DNA of 64,000 bases from Desulfobulbus sp. (GCA_031280615.1 JAITGO010000022.1:62001-126000); one strand, 5' to 3'. Shown: positions 1 through 8,906, numbered from the stretch's first letter. Notes: generated by a model from the sequence alone, not told the origin. A program made the numbers and translations.

Positions 1-1
1 C

Positions 2-427
2 GGCTGGCAGGCCTTATGGGAGCTGTGGCCGCTGATGCTGCTCTGCGTCCTGTCCGGATACTCCTTAGGGGTTGGGTATCACTGGCTGTATCGCCTGCTG
101 GAGGGCGAGCAACCGCCAGTAAAGGAAGTGACTGCTGAGGAGATAGCGCTCAGAGAGTTGGCTGAAGGTCAACGGCACAATTTGCAAGCACAACAGGTTG
201 AGATAAAGAACCTGCGAACCATGCTCCAGCAGGCCCGGAAAGAATCCTTTGACCAAATGATGAAGAGCGGTGAGCGCGGCAAACAGGTAACGATACTGGA
301 GCGCAAGGTCGAATCCCAGCAGCGGGAGTTGTTCAACGCCAGGGCCAAGATGAAGCGGCTGGCGGGAAAACAGCGAAGAAAACCGGTTGACCATCCCCCA
401 TGGCCCGAATACAGTGACGATATGTAG
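2..427 (+). CDS. Partial membrane-anchored coiled-coil protein, unknown function
   Basis: The reading frame is open from the window edge, so the true start lies outside; an internal ATG sits at 35. About 141 residues are visible. The first 30 are hydrophobic (Trp/Leu-rich, then LLCVLSGYSLGVGYH) and look like one membrane segment. Residues from about 45 to 115 are charged, rich in Glu, Gln, Lys and Arg, and have heptad-like leucine spacing, suggesting a cytoplasmic coiled coil. The tail is basic, then Pro-rich. I do not recognise the family. Its position inside the integrated element that ends at 4199 suggests a cargo or mobilisation-related gene, but nothing in the sequence proves this. Confidence 0.55.
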   Translation, partial: GWQALWELWPLMLLCVLSGYSLGVGYHWLYRLLEGEQPPVKEVTAEEIALRELAEGQRHNLQAQQVEIKNLRTMLQQARKESFDQMMKSGERGKQVTILERKVESQQRELFNARAKMKRLAGKQRRKPVDHPPWPEYSDDM

Positions 428-1061
428 TGCACCGTGGCGCTTTGTCTGATGACACACGGATCGGCCCGCAGAGCCGGACCTCTTATGTGGCAGATCTGCA
501 CAACTGACCTGATAGGCGCAGAGGCGCACAGGCCGGCAGCGGTGAACAGTCCCACGCTGAACTCTTGGGGGCGAATCGGGAAGGTGACTTCTCGCGGTGG
601 TTCAGACTATAACCATCGGCCACGGCATCAACTGACCGTTTGGCAATCTAACGCGACGCGAACATTGAGCATGCACAGTGAAAGGCCTCCCCAGTAGCGG
701 AGGCCTTTGGTGTTTGTAGCGCATCAAAAGACAGGCTTGCCAGGTAGCATGGCTGCGGTAAAGCCGCAAGGCCAAGCCCTGCGGGTGCTCGCTCACTCGC
801 AGCCTTGCCCCTTTCCCCCAGCCACGCCCAACCTCCAGGTGGCGAAAGCGGAGAGGCGCTCTGCCTCCGGCGGGGCTCAGACTGAAAGGCTTATTCGGTT
901 TCAGTATGACGTCATGGTGTATGCTAATGGCCAGATTATGAATTCTAACGGCCAAATTTACTGGCGTGTCCTTTATAAAAATGCTGTGATAATAATAAAT
1001 TGTGAAAACTCACACATAAATGGCCGTTTGAAAACGCGACCATTTCCCACGATAGTGTCCT
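428..1061. other. Intergenic region of the mobile element, no supported gene
   Basis: No frame here has a convincing start, ribosome site or recognisable product. The DNA holds one clean inverted repeat (681-708). The part after about 900 becomes AT-rich and lies beyond the 3' end of the convergent gene that ends at 1062. Confidence 0.5.
681..708. terminator. Strong hairpin, possible bidirectional terminator
   Basis: A perfect 10-bp inverted repeat (AAAGGCCTCC and GGAGGCCTTT) encloses an 8-nt loop. The stem ends in AAA/TTT, so either strand yields a short U tract, although there is no longer T run. It lies about 250 bp after the partial gene that ends at 427. Confidence 0.45.
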
Positions 1062-2708
1062 TTAGACTCCAGCCTGGACACCAAGCCGGTATCTTCTCCA
1101 CCGGCGATCACCGGTGTAGGTAACCGTTGCTTCGCTGACGAGAGCTTCCAGAGCCCGCCTGAGTGTTCTTGGAGATATTTCCGCTCCAATTCTCCGGTTA
1201 ATCTCCGAACTGGATGAGTCCGGGTAGCGTTTTAAATCCTCAAGAACAAGGGCGCGCAGACGATGAGGGCTAATTCGGCTGAGCGTTGTCATGGTGTCCA
1301 GGCGTGAATTACGCAGATGGGTTGGCGAAACAAAATATCGTTTACCCGAAGTCTTACCCACGGTTTGCACCAACCCGCTATCGACCAATCGTCCCAGCCA
1401 GGTCTCCAATTGTTCTGCGGTCCCGGTCTCCAGCGCAGTTGCCAGTTCCCGTGCCGTCATGCCCTCGGTCTGTGCCAGAACACCGAGGGTAATCCGTTCG
1501 CGTTGGCTGAGTTGGAAGCGCTCGTCGGCTTCCGCGATCAATTGAAGCACTTCAAGTTTGAGGATCCGACGCTGCACAGTTACCTTCACCCAATCCGGAC
1601 CTTCTTCGGCAATGGGTGCTGGACGTCCTTGTGAGAGCAGCCGATCATACATCAGATCAAATCCGCTACCCTCACGCTCCATCAGGTTCAAATCGTGAAA
1701 CACTCGTGCCAACCCTTCGTTTCGTCGACGGCTTGCATGGAGTATATTATGCGGAGTCACACCCATTGGCAAACGACCGGGGTTCACCACCTCCAGGCGG
1801 TCCGGGAACAGGTTCACATAAATATCGCCCTGCTGGGTGTATGGCCGGTGGACCAAAGCATTGACCACCAATTCCCGCACCACTTTTTCGTCGTAGGCAG
1901 GCACCTGACGACGGTAAAGGCCTTCCGCCACCTCGTAACTTTCGCGAAAATCGGGCAAGGTGTACCAGATGGCATCCACCAGTTCCAATGGCGAGAGTGT
2001 GCTGTCATCCCACACCCATTTGTTTACTTTTTGCCCCTGGTCATCGTACTTGATGGCCTGAACCAGAGGCGCTGTCCCAAGGGCACGCCGGTCGGCAGTG
2101 GTTCCGAGAAGCAGCACCCCAAGCCTTGTCAGCGTTGAGCCGTTTGCTAAGCCGTAATGGTCGAGCAATTCATCGCTGTTCTTTTCCCGAACCGAGTCTT
2201 TCACCCGGTCCGAGAGACGAATCCCTTCGATAAATCCAATCAATTTCCCCTTATCGACGAGCCTTCGATCAACAGCGGCATCCATGGCTTCCCACGAGAA
2301 CCCCGGCCGTTCGTTTGCTAAGCGTAAAACATCATCGCCTACAACCGGAACGCTTGTATCAGCGATACGCAGAAAATATCGTCCGTCCGAGGTGGAGGCA
2401 ACGTTGGGGGAATGCGGCACGGCCAACTCGATGTATTCACCACCGTTGGTGGCCTGTTGGCTTGATGGCAGGACTTGAACATTGACCGTCAGTTCGGCAA
2501 TGCGTCTGCGAATCCGATTCATGAGATCAGGAGGAAGCTGTTGCCCGACTGGCGGCAACGCTTCTCCGTCTTCGATACCTATCAGCAAGTGGCCCCCGGA
2601 ACCGTTGGCAAAAGAAACGCAGATTCGCGCCAGCCCATCCCAGTCAGCACCTTTACCCAATACCTTGCGTAACGATTTCCGTTCGGTGTTTTGATCTTCC
2701 AGGAGCAT
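1062..2708 (-). CDS. AlbA_2 / HATPase_c_4 (RecG-like) putative regulator or defence protein
   Basis: This 548-residue protein starts with a Schlafen-type AlbA_2 domain (about residues 5-130; ERKS near the start, then FANGSGGHLLIGIEDG). A HATPase_c_4 / RecG-like C-terminal region follows at about 265-370 (RELVVNALVHRPY, then DRLEVVNPG). The last 150 residues look like winged-helix segments (SSSEINRRIGAEISPRTLRRALEAL). Proteins of this layout are annotated as predicted transcriptional regulators or divergent AAA proteins and are common in genomic islands and defence regions. Here it sits beside the integrase and points the same way, so it is probably element cargo. The substrate or target is unknown. 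Confidence 0.8.
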   Translation of the reverse strand: MLLEDQNTERKSLRKVLGKGADWDGLARICVSFANGSGGHLLIGIEDGEALPPVGQQLPPDLMNRIRRRIAELTVNVQVLPSSQQATNGGEYIELAVPHSPNVASTSDGRYFLRIADTSVPVVGDDVLRLANERPGFSWEAMDAAVDRRLVDKGKLIGFIEGIRLSDRVKDSVREKNSDELLDHYGLANGSTLTRLGVLLLGTTADRRALGTAPLVQAIKYDDQGQKVNKWVWDDSTLSPLELVDAIWYTLPDFRESYEVAEGLYRRQVPAYDEKVVRELVVNALVHRPYTQQGDIYVNLFPDRLEVVNPGRLPMGVTPHNILHASRRRNEGLARVFHDLNLMEREGSGFDLMYDRLLSQGRPAPIAEEGPDWVKVTVQRRILKLEVLQLIAEADERFQLSQRERITLGVLAQTEGMTARELATALETGTAEQLETWLGRLVDSGLVQTVGKTSGKRYFVSPTHLRNSRLDTMTTLSRISPHRLRALVLEDLKRYPDSSSSEINRRIGAEISPRTLRRALEALVSEATVTYTGDRRWRRYRLGVQAGV

Positions 2709-2783
2709 TGATTACAAGAAGGTGAAGGGACTGTTGGGATTCATTACTCATGCCGGGGGAGAGTGAAACCGCAGCATGGTCGA

Positions 2784-3977
2784 TTATTCGCAGACCACCA
2801 AGAGTTTTCGTATGGCGGCCTCAACTTTTTCCAGAGCCTGGCGTTTCTCATGGATGTAGGTATGCTGGTCGTACACACCTTCAATGCCCGATTGCACATG
2901 TCCTAACACTTGTTCAGCAATATGAGGCGGCACGCCTTCGCGAGCCATGATGGTTCGGCATGTCCTTCGCAGATCATGCGCCGTCCAGTTGTCAATCCCA
3001 GTCACCTTTCTCAGGCGCCGGCGAGCATCTTTGGTACTTTTCGAATGGCCATCAACTTTGGCACAGACCCTGGTGGCATTATGGAAGGATGGGAATATCC
3101 ATTTGGAGTTGGTCAGTCTCGGTTCGATTATGCGCCAAGCCATTTCCGGCAGCGGCACCACATTGATTTTTCCTGTTTTGGTGCGGTTTGCCGGAACGGT
3201 CCATTCCATCCTTGTCTGATCAATATCGCCAACAGCCATCGACATCGTTTCCATGGATCGTTGACCGAGGAGTAACAGCAACCGCATGATGTCTCTCATG
3301 TTGGAACTTTCTCGTTCAAGGGCTGTCCAGATGGCTTTAATTTCAGAATCTTTCAACACCTTGTCACGGGGAGACTCGGTGCCCTGGATCTTCTTGAGAT
3401 TAGGAAATGGGTTGATATCGATCAGTTCCTCACCATACGCACAGTTGTAAGCCCGGCGAAGAAGTTCAACTGTGCGGTTTGCCATCACCGAAGCTCCGCG
3501 TTCAACAATGCCTCTGTGCAGCGCTTTTACGTCTTGTCGAGTCAAATCAATGGCCCTTTTCCTACCCAGGACAGGAATGATATCCTTGTCGCTAAGCCGT
3601 ACGCTCTCTGATCGTGTTTTGGGAGCCATGGATGTTTCCGCAAAATAATGGCCCATGACGTCTTGAATGGTTGGCGCCGCCTTTTGCTTGACCCTCTCGG
3701 CGAGAGGATCGTCTCCGTTAATCGCTTTTGCCTTGATTTCGTTGTAAATTTTAACAGCTTCTCCCAGCCCGATGTCGGGGTAACCTTTCTTCAGAGTGTA
3801 TTTTCGTCGCTTTCCATCAACCGTGTAGGCAATCACCCATACCTTTTTCTTCTGGCCAACCCGTAAAATCAGTCCTGGCTTATTCTTGTGAAAAAATTCT
3901 GTCTGCTTTTGGCCGGGAAGAGGCGAGAGTGAGGCGACTTCTCTGTCGGTTGAAAATTTCTTTCTTGATTCAATCAT
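2784..3977 (-). CDS. Tyrosine-type site-specific integrase (P4-like)
   Basis: This 397-residue protein has the features of P4-type tyrosine recombinases: an N-terminal arm-binding region (GLILRVG, then KKVWVIAYTVDGKRRKYTLKKGYPDIGL), a core-binding domain, and a catalytic domain. The visible catalytic set is Arg in LLGQRSME, Lys in RTKTGK, His-x-x-Arg in HDLRRT, GH in VLGHV, and the nucleophilic Tyr near the C-terminus (GVYDQHTY). I chose the start at 3977 (MIESRKKF) because an AGG lies about 9 nt upstream; the longer frame to 4040 adds an atypical hydrophobic stretch. The gene ends the mobile element and lies about 170 bp from the tRNA-Pro fragment, the usual place for an integrase beside its att site. 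Confidence 0.93.
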   Translation of the reverse strand: MIESRKKFSTDREVASLSPLPGQKQTEFFHKNKPGLILRVGQKKKVWVIAYTVDGKRRKYTLKKGYPDIGLGEAVKIYNEIKAKAINGDDPLAERVKQKAAPTIQDVMGHYFAETSMAPKTRSESVRLSDKDIIPVLGRKRAIDLTRQDVKALHRGIVERGASVMANRTVELLRRAYNCAYGEELIDINPFPNLKKIQGTESPRDKVLKDSEIKAIWTALERESSNMRDIMRLLLLLGQRSMETMSMAVGDIDQTRMEWTVPANRTKTGKINVVPLPEMAWRIIEPRLTNSKWIFPSFHNATRVCAKVDGHSKSTKDARRRLRKVTGIDNWTAHDLRRTCRTIMAREGVPPHIAEQVLGHVQSGIEGVYDQHTYIHEKRQALEKVEAAIRKLLVVCE

Positions 3978-3994
3978 CACTGCCTGGAAAAAAA

Positions 3995-4020
3995 GTGCAA
4001 AATAAGTGCAGCGAATGCAC
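3995..4020. repeat. Phased GTGCA repeats upstream of the integrase
   Basis: GTGCA occurs at 3995 and 4006, and its inverse TGCAC at 4016, about one helical turn apart. They sit just upstream of the integrase start and between it and the att site. Arm-type integrase sites or an autoregulatory operator would be found here, but the motif is short. Confidence 0.3.
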
Positions 4021-4149
4021 AAAATTATGCTGGACAACATCGCATCTCGTCAGACACAAGATACAAAAAAATTTTATTAAGACAATGATTTTTTGATGAA
4101 AAATATATCGCTGCCGGATGCCTCTGAATTCTATCGGACGTATTATTCT

Positions 4150-4199
4150 CCTGCCTTGGGAGCAGGAGGTCGAGTGTTCGAATCACTCCGCCCCGACCA
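4150..4199 (+). repeat. attR-type site: 3' half of tRNA-Pro(UGG)
   Basis: The segment contains a complete anticodon arm (CCTGC stem, loop CTTGGGA, anticodon TGG), a T arm (GTGTTCGAATCAC), the 3' acceptor strand and an encoded CCA ending at 4199. The 5' half (acceptor strand and D arm) is missing; the DNA upstream is AT-rich and unrelated. This is the standard footprint of an element integrated into a tRNA gene: the 3' half is duplicated, and the intact gene should lie at the other end of the element, left of this window. It is not a functional tRNA gene. Confidence 0.85.
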
Positions 4200-4214
4200 A
4201 TTTTCAGCATAGAA

Positions 4215-4250
4215 GCCGGGCAGTTATATGCTGTCCGGCCTTTTCTTTTT
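4215..4250 (+). terminator. Rho-independent terminator of the original tRNA-Pro gene
   Basis: A 9-bp stem (GCCGGGCAG and CTGTCCGGC, one G-U pair) with a 7-nt loop is followed by a T-rich run (CTTTTCTTTTT). It lies 16 nt after the encoded CCA, which fits the terminator of the chromosomal tRNA gene that was the integration target. Confidence 0.8.
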
Positions 4251-4645
4251 CGAGCCCCCCCCTTTCCTTCCATTTGACGTTTGTCATTCACCGTCGACGG
4301 GCATCAGTAATCCCTGTCAATTTTTCGCTCCACAACTTGACCAGATAGTTCAATTGTGCGGCTGTTGAATTATTCAAGCTCCTCATGCACAATAGCGAGA
4401 TAAAAAAGATGAGTTATATTTGCCAGCCTGTCTTGATCATGTCACAATAAGAGAAGAGAATCATTGCCTTTGTCGACACGACCATCAGCGCTTACACCAG
4501 GTTGACGAAGTAGAGGGATAGCCAACGGTCATTCACCTCAACAAAGTGCGGCCCCATGCCCGGGTCCAAGCCGATGGATAGTCGACGGATCTTTCACCGT
4601 AACAATTGATCGAGACAAACGAGGAGCCTGTCGGCCGAAGAATAT
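4251..4645. other. Non-coding region between att site and HDOD gene
   Basis: No gene is supported. It contains two similar blocks at 4516 and 4576 (listed separately) and no clear ribosome site before 4646. Confidence 0.45.
4516..4599 (+). repeat. Imperfect direct repeat upstream of HDOD gene
   Basis: Two blocks 60 bp apart share GGATAG-y-C-r-ACGG and TTCACC with one indel (4516-4537 and 4576-4598). They may be operator copies or old duplication debris; the similarity is modest. Confidence 0.3.
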
Positions 4646-5488
4646 ATGGACAAAAAAAACACCATTTTCGATACATTGAAAGATGAGATCGAGTCCGAAA
4701 AGCTTAGATTGCCCATTTTCGATAGTGTCTCCCTGAGGATTCAAATTGAGCTGACCAAGAAAGAGCCCAATTTGAAAACCATCAGAAATCTTATCCAATC
4801 CGACCAGGCACTTTCGTGCAACCTCCTCAAAATCGTCAATTCAGCCGGCTATTGCGGATTGGTTGAAATAACGTCCGTTCAACATGCGATCTCAAGAATT
4901 GGTTTGACAGAGATCTCAAAATTGATAGCAACCGAAATCAGCAGGCGGTCCTTCAGCTCGAAGGACAGGCAGATCAATGTCATCATGAAAAAGCTCTGGC
5001 AGCATTCCATCGGCTGCGCATTGCTTGCCGGCTGGCTATCGAATAAATTCGATTTCGGCGTAATGCAGAAAGAAGCGTTTTTCGGAGGATTGTTTCATGA
5101 CATCGGAAAACTGCTTATCCTAAAAATAATTTCCGACAAGAAACTCAAGAACAAATCCATCAAGGTACCCGATGAATCGATCTATAATTTGATGGATCTG
5201 CTACACGAAAAGCAAGGATACCTGCTTATTACCCATTTGGGCCTGCCATCGCTTTACTCAGTCATAGCAAGAGACCACCATCTGAAAAAAATCGACGAGG
5301 AAAATTATTTACTCGTGCTTATCAGGATGGCTAATTACATTTGCCATGAAATGGGAATCGGCATGATTGTAGTCAATCTTTTTGACGATATCCTTGCAAC
5401 CCCGGAGGCCAGGCAGCTTGGCCTTACCCGATCCGACCTGGACGAAGCCCAAAAATTCATCGGCGAATCCTCGGCGTTAACCGAGTAA
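4646..5488 (+). CDS. HDOD domain protein
   Basis: This 280-residue soluble protein matches the HDOD family, a non-catalytic relative of HD phosphohydrolases found in bacterial signalling proteins. The match covers most of the protein: LPIFDSVSLRIQIEL at 24-38, LIQSDQALSCNLLKIVNSA, then ISRIGLTEISKLI, and the central GGLFHDIGKLLIL. The HDIGK sequence is kept, but I do not see the full metal-ligand set needed to claim phosphodiesterase activity. Codon use is visibly AT-richer than in the downstream cluster. It is a single gene between the element end and a DUF3011 gene, so recent acquisition is possible. The start codon has no strong ribosome site; GAGGAG lies about 20 nt upstream. Confidence 0.82.
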   Translation: MDKKNTIFDTLKDEIESEKLRLPIFDSVSLRIQIELTKKEPNLKTIRNLIQSDQALSCNLLKIVNSAGYCGLVEITSVQHAISRIGLTEISKLIATEISRRSFSSKDRQINVIMKKLWQHSIGCALLAGWLSNKFDFGVMQKEAFFGGLFHDIGKLLILKIISDKKLKNKSIKVPDESIYNLMDLLHEKQGYLLITHLGLPSLYSVIARDHHLKKIDEENYLLVLIRMANYICHEMGIGMIVVNLFDDILATPEARQLGLTRSDLDEAQKFIGESSALTE

Positions 5489-5588
5489 TCGATTTGGCTT
5501 GCATATTTTTCCCCACGGATTCATCCTAAACGATTGGATACCCCAGGCCTCAACCCGATAGGATTTCCGTTCGAGATGGAGAATGACC

Positions 5589-6128
5589 ATGCTGCCACTT
5601 TCGCGCCGTACCGCTGTTCTGTCCGCATTAGCCGGCACTCTGTTGCTGTTTGAAGCTGCCCCGAGCCAAGCACGTATTATCACCTGCGAATCCTTTGGCG
5701 ACCAGCCTCGTTATTGCCGGGCTGACGTCCGAGGCGGGGTACGCTTGGTTCAGCAGCTCAGCAAAACACGCTGCCGAGAGGAAGACAACTGGGGATACGA
5801 TCGCTGGGGCGTGTGGGTGAGCAAAGGGTGCCGCGCCAGGTTCGAAATTAACTCCTACGCCGCCGACCCATATTGGGGCGGAGGCCCTCCTTCAGACAAC
5901 CGCTATGACCGGCAGGACCGTTATCGCGGCAATGCGCCCTATGGCACCATCAAGTGCGAATCATGGGGCGATCGCCAGACATTTTGCCGCATTCCACTGG
6001 GCAACGGCCAAGTAGAAATAGAACGCCAGCTTTCCAAGACTCCTTGCCAACTGGGAAGGAATTGGGGATGGAACGGAGGCGGCATCTGGGTCACCGGAGG
6101 TTGCCGGGCGGTCTTTGTCGTCTATTGA
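5589..6128 (+). CDS. Secreted protein with two DUF3011 repeats
   Basis: The 179-residue product has a signal peptide (MLPLSRRTAVLSALAGTLLL, cleavage near residue 28) and two DUF3011-type repeats. Each repeat runs TCES-G...YCR, then QQLSKTRC or RQLSKTPC, then NWG and a W/V-GCRA-F ending (about residues 31-87 and 118-179). The paired cysteines suggest disulfides and an export to the periplasm or cell surface. I chose the ATG at 5589 over the one at 5583 because GGAG at 5578-5581 is correctly spaced only for the former. It is convergent with the sigma-54 regulator. No enzymatic function is known for this family. Confidence 0.82.
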   Translation: MLPLSRRTAVLSALAGTLLLFEAAPSQARIITCESFGDQPRYCRADVRGGVRLVQQLSKTRCREEDNWGYDRWGVWVSKGCRARFEINSYAADPYWGGGPPSDNRYDRQDRYRGNAPYGTIKCESWGDRQTFCRIPLGNGQVEIERQLSKTPCQLGRNWGWNGGGIWVTGGCRAVFVVY

Positions 6129-6229
6129 GCACAAGAAAATAGACGCATCATCCCAATGCCCCACCCGAGGGATGCGCAGCTTTGCCTTTGCCTGCCGGTG
6201 CACGGCGAAAAGACACGACTCCACGAACT

Positions 6230-8776
6230 CTACGATCGGCTGACCAGATAGCGCGACGATGGACCGCGGCCGAATTTTCTCAACAACCCCTTGGCGACCA
6301 GATCATGCAAATCATACTGGGCGGTGCGCACGGATATGGCCTCGCCCACGACCGCCTGGTATTCGCTGCGCGTTATCATGCCGCCGCGGACAATCACCGG
6401 CCACGCCTTGCGTTGACGGAGATTGAGCAGGCGCGCGACCTCTTCGTCCAAGGCATCGGCCGTCGCTCCATCCGGGAAAGCAGCTGGCTGGCTGGCCGGC
6501 AGAGCAGGTTGAGGCAGGGCGGGCAGCACGGGACCCAATGCCAATACCGGCTCGTCATCCTCGACGCCATCGGCAGTGCGCTCGTCGAAAAGAATATGCT
6601 CGGCCAGGAGTAAATCTCCCTCGGCAAAGGCCAGCGAACGGGTAATGCAGTTGCGCAATTCTCGAATATTGCCGGGCCAATCGTATCGCATCAACTTTTC
6701 CAGCGCCCCTCGGCTGACGTGCACCGGTTTTGAACCGGTCGCACTTGCATTTTCCTCCAGAAAGGCTTTGGCCAGAACCGGGATATCTTCTTTGCGGTCA
6801 CGCAACGGAGGCGTGTTGATGGCGATGACCGCCAACCGATAATAGAGATCCTCGCGAAAGGAACCAGCCACGGCCAAATTCAACAGATCGACGTTGGTCG
6901 CAGCCACGATCCGGACATCAAAAGCAATATCCTTGTCCGACCCAAGCGGCCGAATCCGCCTGACCGACAAGGCACGCAGCAACACCTGCTGGACCCGAGG
7001 CGAGGCATTACCAATTTCATCGAGGTGCAGGGTTCCGCCCGAAGCCGCCACAAATGCGCCTTTCCGATCGGAATGGGCCTCGGTAAACGCCCCTTTGACA
7101 TGGCCGAACAGCGCATCCATCAAGAGATTTTCGTCCAATGCGCCGCAGTTTATGGAAATGAAAGGGCCCTGCACCCGATGGCTGACTAGGTGAATGGCCT
7201 CTGCCGTCAACTCCTTGCCGGTTCCGGTTTCGCCGACAATCAAGACATCGGCGAGCACCCGCGAAGCCTTGTGAATCTGCTGGCGCAAATTGTGCGTTGC
7301 CTTGCTGCCACCGATAATGCCATGCAGAGGCGAGGCCAGCAGGCGGGCATCGAGCAGCGGATTCATGCGGATTTCCTTGTCAAGATCGACAGGTTGCCGG
7401 GCACGGTCGTCCTCGAGAAACCCTTCGTGCAGCAAGGAATCACTTCGCGCAATGCGCAATTGGGTCAGCAAAATATTGATAGCGCGCTGAAATAAATTAA
7501 TTTCGTTAAAAAGCGGCTCCAGGGTCAAGGGCGGGGCGTCATCACTGCCCACCCGTGCCTCAACAGCATCGCGCAACTGCAACAACTGGCGCCTGAAGCA
7601 GCTACCGACAAAATACATGGACAGAAACACCAGAACCAGGGCAACGAGCAGACAGACCGCCAGGGTCCCGGCGATTCTGTAGGTCGAGGCCATGAAGACG
7701 AAACTGGCATCTACACACCCGATACCGCCGACGATCCGCTGGGTATCCGGGCTTTCGAAGAAGGTGATGGGAACATAGCTGAGATACAGGGTGCGGTCGC
7801 CCGAGGTGGGCACCAGAAATGGCCGAGATACGAGAAATTGTCCTGTTTTCCCGCCTTGAACGTCAGCCACCATGGCCCAGTAGCGGTCATGGCCCGACCC
7901 GGGACGAAAGGCGGTGGTGAAACCGGGGCGGCCGACATCGCCGGGGACTCCCATGCGCAACTGATCGACCGACAACTCTTCTTTAGGATGATCGGGCGAT
8001 TCGGATTGAAAAAGCAGCCAACCGGCCGAATCGAAAAAGAACGTCTTTTTTTGCTCGCTTTCCTGGGGATACAGGAAAAGTGGAGAGTGATTGGAGGTGT
8101 GCAGGGAAATGATATCGCGCAGGCTCAGCAGGTCGACCGAAAGGGTCAACTGGCCCTTGTACTGGTTATTTTCGCCATATACGCCCGTGGTCAGGCGGAT
8201 GACGTAAATATTGAACGCATTGGTGGCCCCGTGTACTGGCACGGAGGTATACACCACTTCGAGGGGATCACTGATCTGAACCTGGCCAGGCTGTCTGCCG
8301 GACATGTTACTCTGACTCAAAAAAATTCCAAATTTCCCGCCCATGGCCTGATCGATCGGCACGTTGACGACTTCGGTGCCGGTGTTCAGCAACACAAAAT
8401 GCTCGTCTGCCGCCAGCCCCTGAAAAGCGATTTCGCGATAGCGGTTGCGCACCAGAGGCGCCGTATCCTCCCAATGATGCATCATCGTTTCCTGAGTGAG
8501 CGGCAACCGCGACAAAAAATCCAACTCATAGCGGGCGCTGACCAGCAACTGATTGATTTCGTGAGCCTGAGCCATGGCCCGGAGCTGTGCATTGCGGGAA
8601 TAGGCCTGGTCCAGATACTCGGCAACGATCTTGTAGACGAGTATGACCATGGTCGTCAGAATGGCCCCCATCAGCAGCATGCCGATAAACACCAGAAATT
8701 TGCCGATACTCCAAGAAAAAATGGACTTTTCCACCCGAATGACAGGGTTCAAAAGCGGTGGATGCGAATACCGCAT
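6230..8776 (-). CDS. Membrane-anchored sigma-54-dependent activator with periplasmic sensor and winged-helix C-terminus
   Basis: This 848-residue protein has a transmembrane helix at about 20-45, a periplasmic region of about 320 residues resembling a double-Cache sensor, a second helix at about 365-389 and a HAMP-like linker. The sigma-54 AAA+ domain (about 475-720) shows Walker A GETGTGKE, ALFGHVKGAFTEA (the GAFTGA loop with Gly to Glu), Walker B TLHLDEIG, FREDLYYRL and the WPGNIREL motif. The C-terminus is not the usual Fis helix-turn-helix; it reads ITRSEYQAVV, then TAQYDLHDLVAKGLL, like a winged helix. The start at 8776 has AAGGAG 7 nt upstream. It is divergent from the TauE operon at 9118, which has a candidate sigma-54 promoter, so direct control of that operon is likely (inference). 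Confidence 0.9.
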   Translation of the reverse strand: MRYSHPPLLNPVIRVEKSIFSWSIGKFLVFIGMLLMGAILTTMVILVYKIVAEYLDQAYSRNAQLRAMAQAHEINQLLVSARYELDFLSRLPLTQETMMHHWEDTAPLVRNRYREIAFQGLAADEHFVLLNTGTEVVNVPIDQAMGGKFGIFLSQSNMSGRQPGQVQISDPLEVVYTSVPVHGATNAFNIYVIRLTTGVYGENNQYKGQLTLSVDLLSLRDIISLHTSNHSPLFLYPQESEQKKTFFFDSAGWLLFQSESPDHPKEELSVDQLRMGVPGDVGRPGFTTAFRPGSGHDRYWAMVADVQGGKTGQFLVSRPFLVPTSGDRTLYLSYVPITFFESPDTQRIVGGIGCVDASFVFMASTYRIAGTLAVCLLVALVLVFLSMYFVGSCFRRQLLQLRDAVEARVGSDDAPPLTLEPLFNEINLFQRAINILLTQLRIARSDSLLHEGFLEDDRARQPVDLDKEIRMNPLLDARLLASPLHGIIGGSKATHNLRQQIHKASRVLADVLIVGETGTGKELTAEAIHLVSHRVQGPFISINCGALDENLLMDALFGHVKGAFTEAHSDRKGAFVAASGGTLHLDEIGNASPRVQQVLLRALSVRRIRPLGSDKDIAFDVRIVAATNVDLLNLAVAGSFREDLYYRLAVIAINTPPLRDRKEDIPVLAKAFLEENASATGSKPVHVSRGALEKLMRYDWPGNIRELRNCITRSLAFAEGDLLLAEHILFDERTADGVEDDEPVLALGPVLPALPQPALPASQPAAFPDGATADALDEEVARLLNLRQRKAWPVIVRGGMITRSEYQAVVGEAISVRTAQYDLHDLVAKGLLRKFGRGPSSRYLVSRS

Positions 8777-8837
8777 ATGTTTTCTCCTTGCGACACTCTG
8801 CGCTTGACAATTCCTTTTTGCCCAACCGATTAGCAAT

Positions 8838-8853
8838 AAAAGCGCAAAAGCGC
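8838..8853. repeat. Tandem AAAAGCGC repeat, candidate enhancer site
   Basis: AAAAGCGC is repeated twice head to tail, and each copy contains the GCGC palindrome. It lies about 55-70 bp upstream of the sigma-54-like promoter at 8907, a reasonable distance for an activator-binding site. Confidence 0.4.
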
Positions 8854-8906
8854 AATTCTTTTATCTAACCAGCTGAATATAAGCATCAATTTTTTTTCGC
8901 CTCGAG

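Noticed and set aside
602-1123. Open frames on both strands in the mobile-element intergenic region
   Set aside because: No ribosome sites, low-complexity Arg/Pro content, and they run through the hairpin at 681-708.
4025-4291. Open frame on the minus strand across the att site
   Set aside because: It is translated tRNA-Pro sequence (GGVIRTLDLLLP), a frequent artefact.
7050-7110. GAFTEA in place of GAFTGA as a sign of an inactive sigma-54 activator
   Set aside because: The key Phe and Thr are kept, and variants at the fifth position occur in active family members as far as I recall; not enough for a claim.
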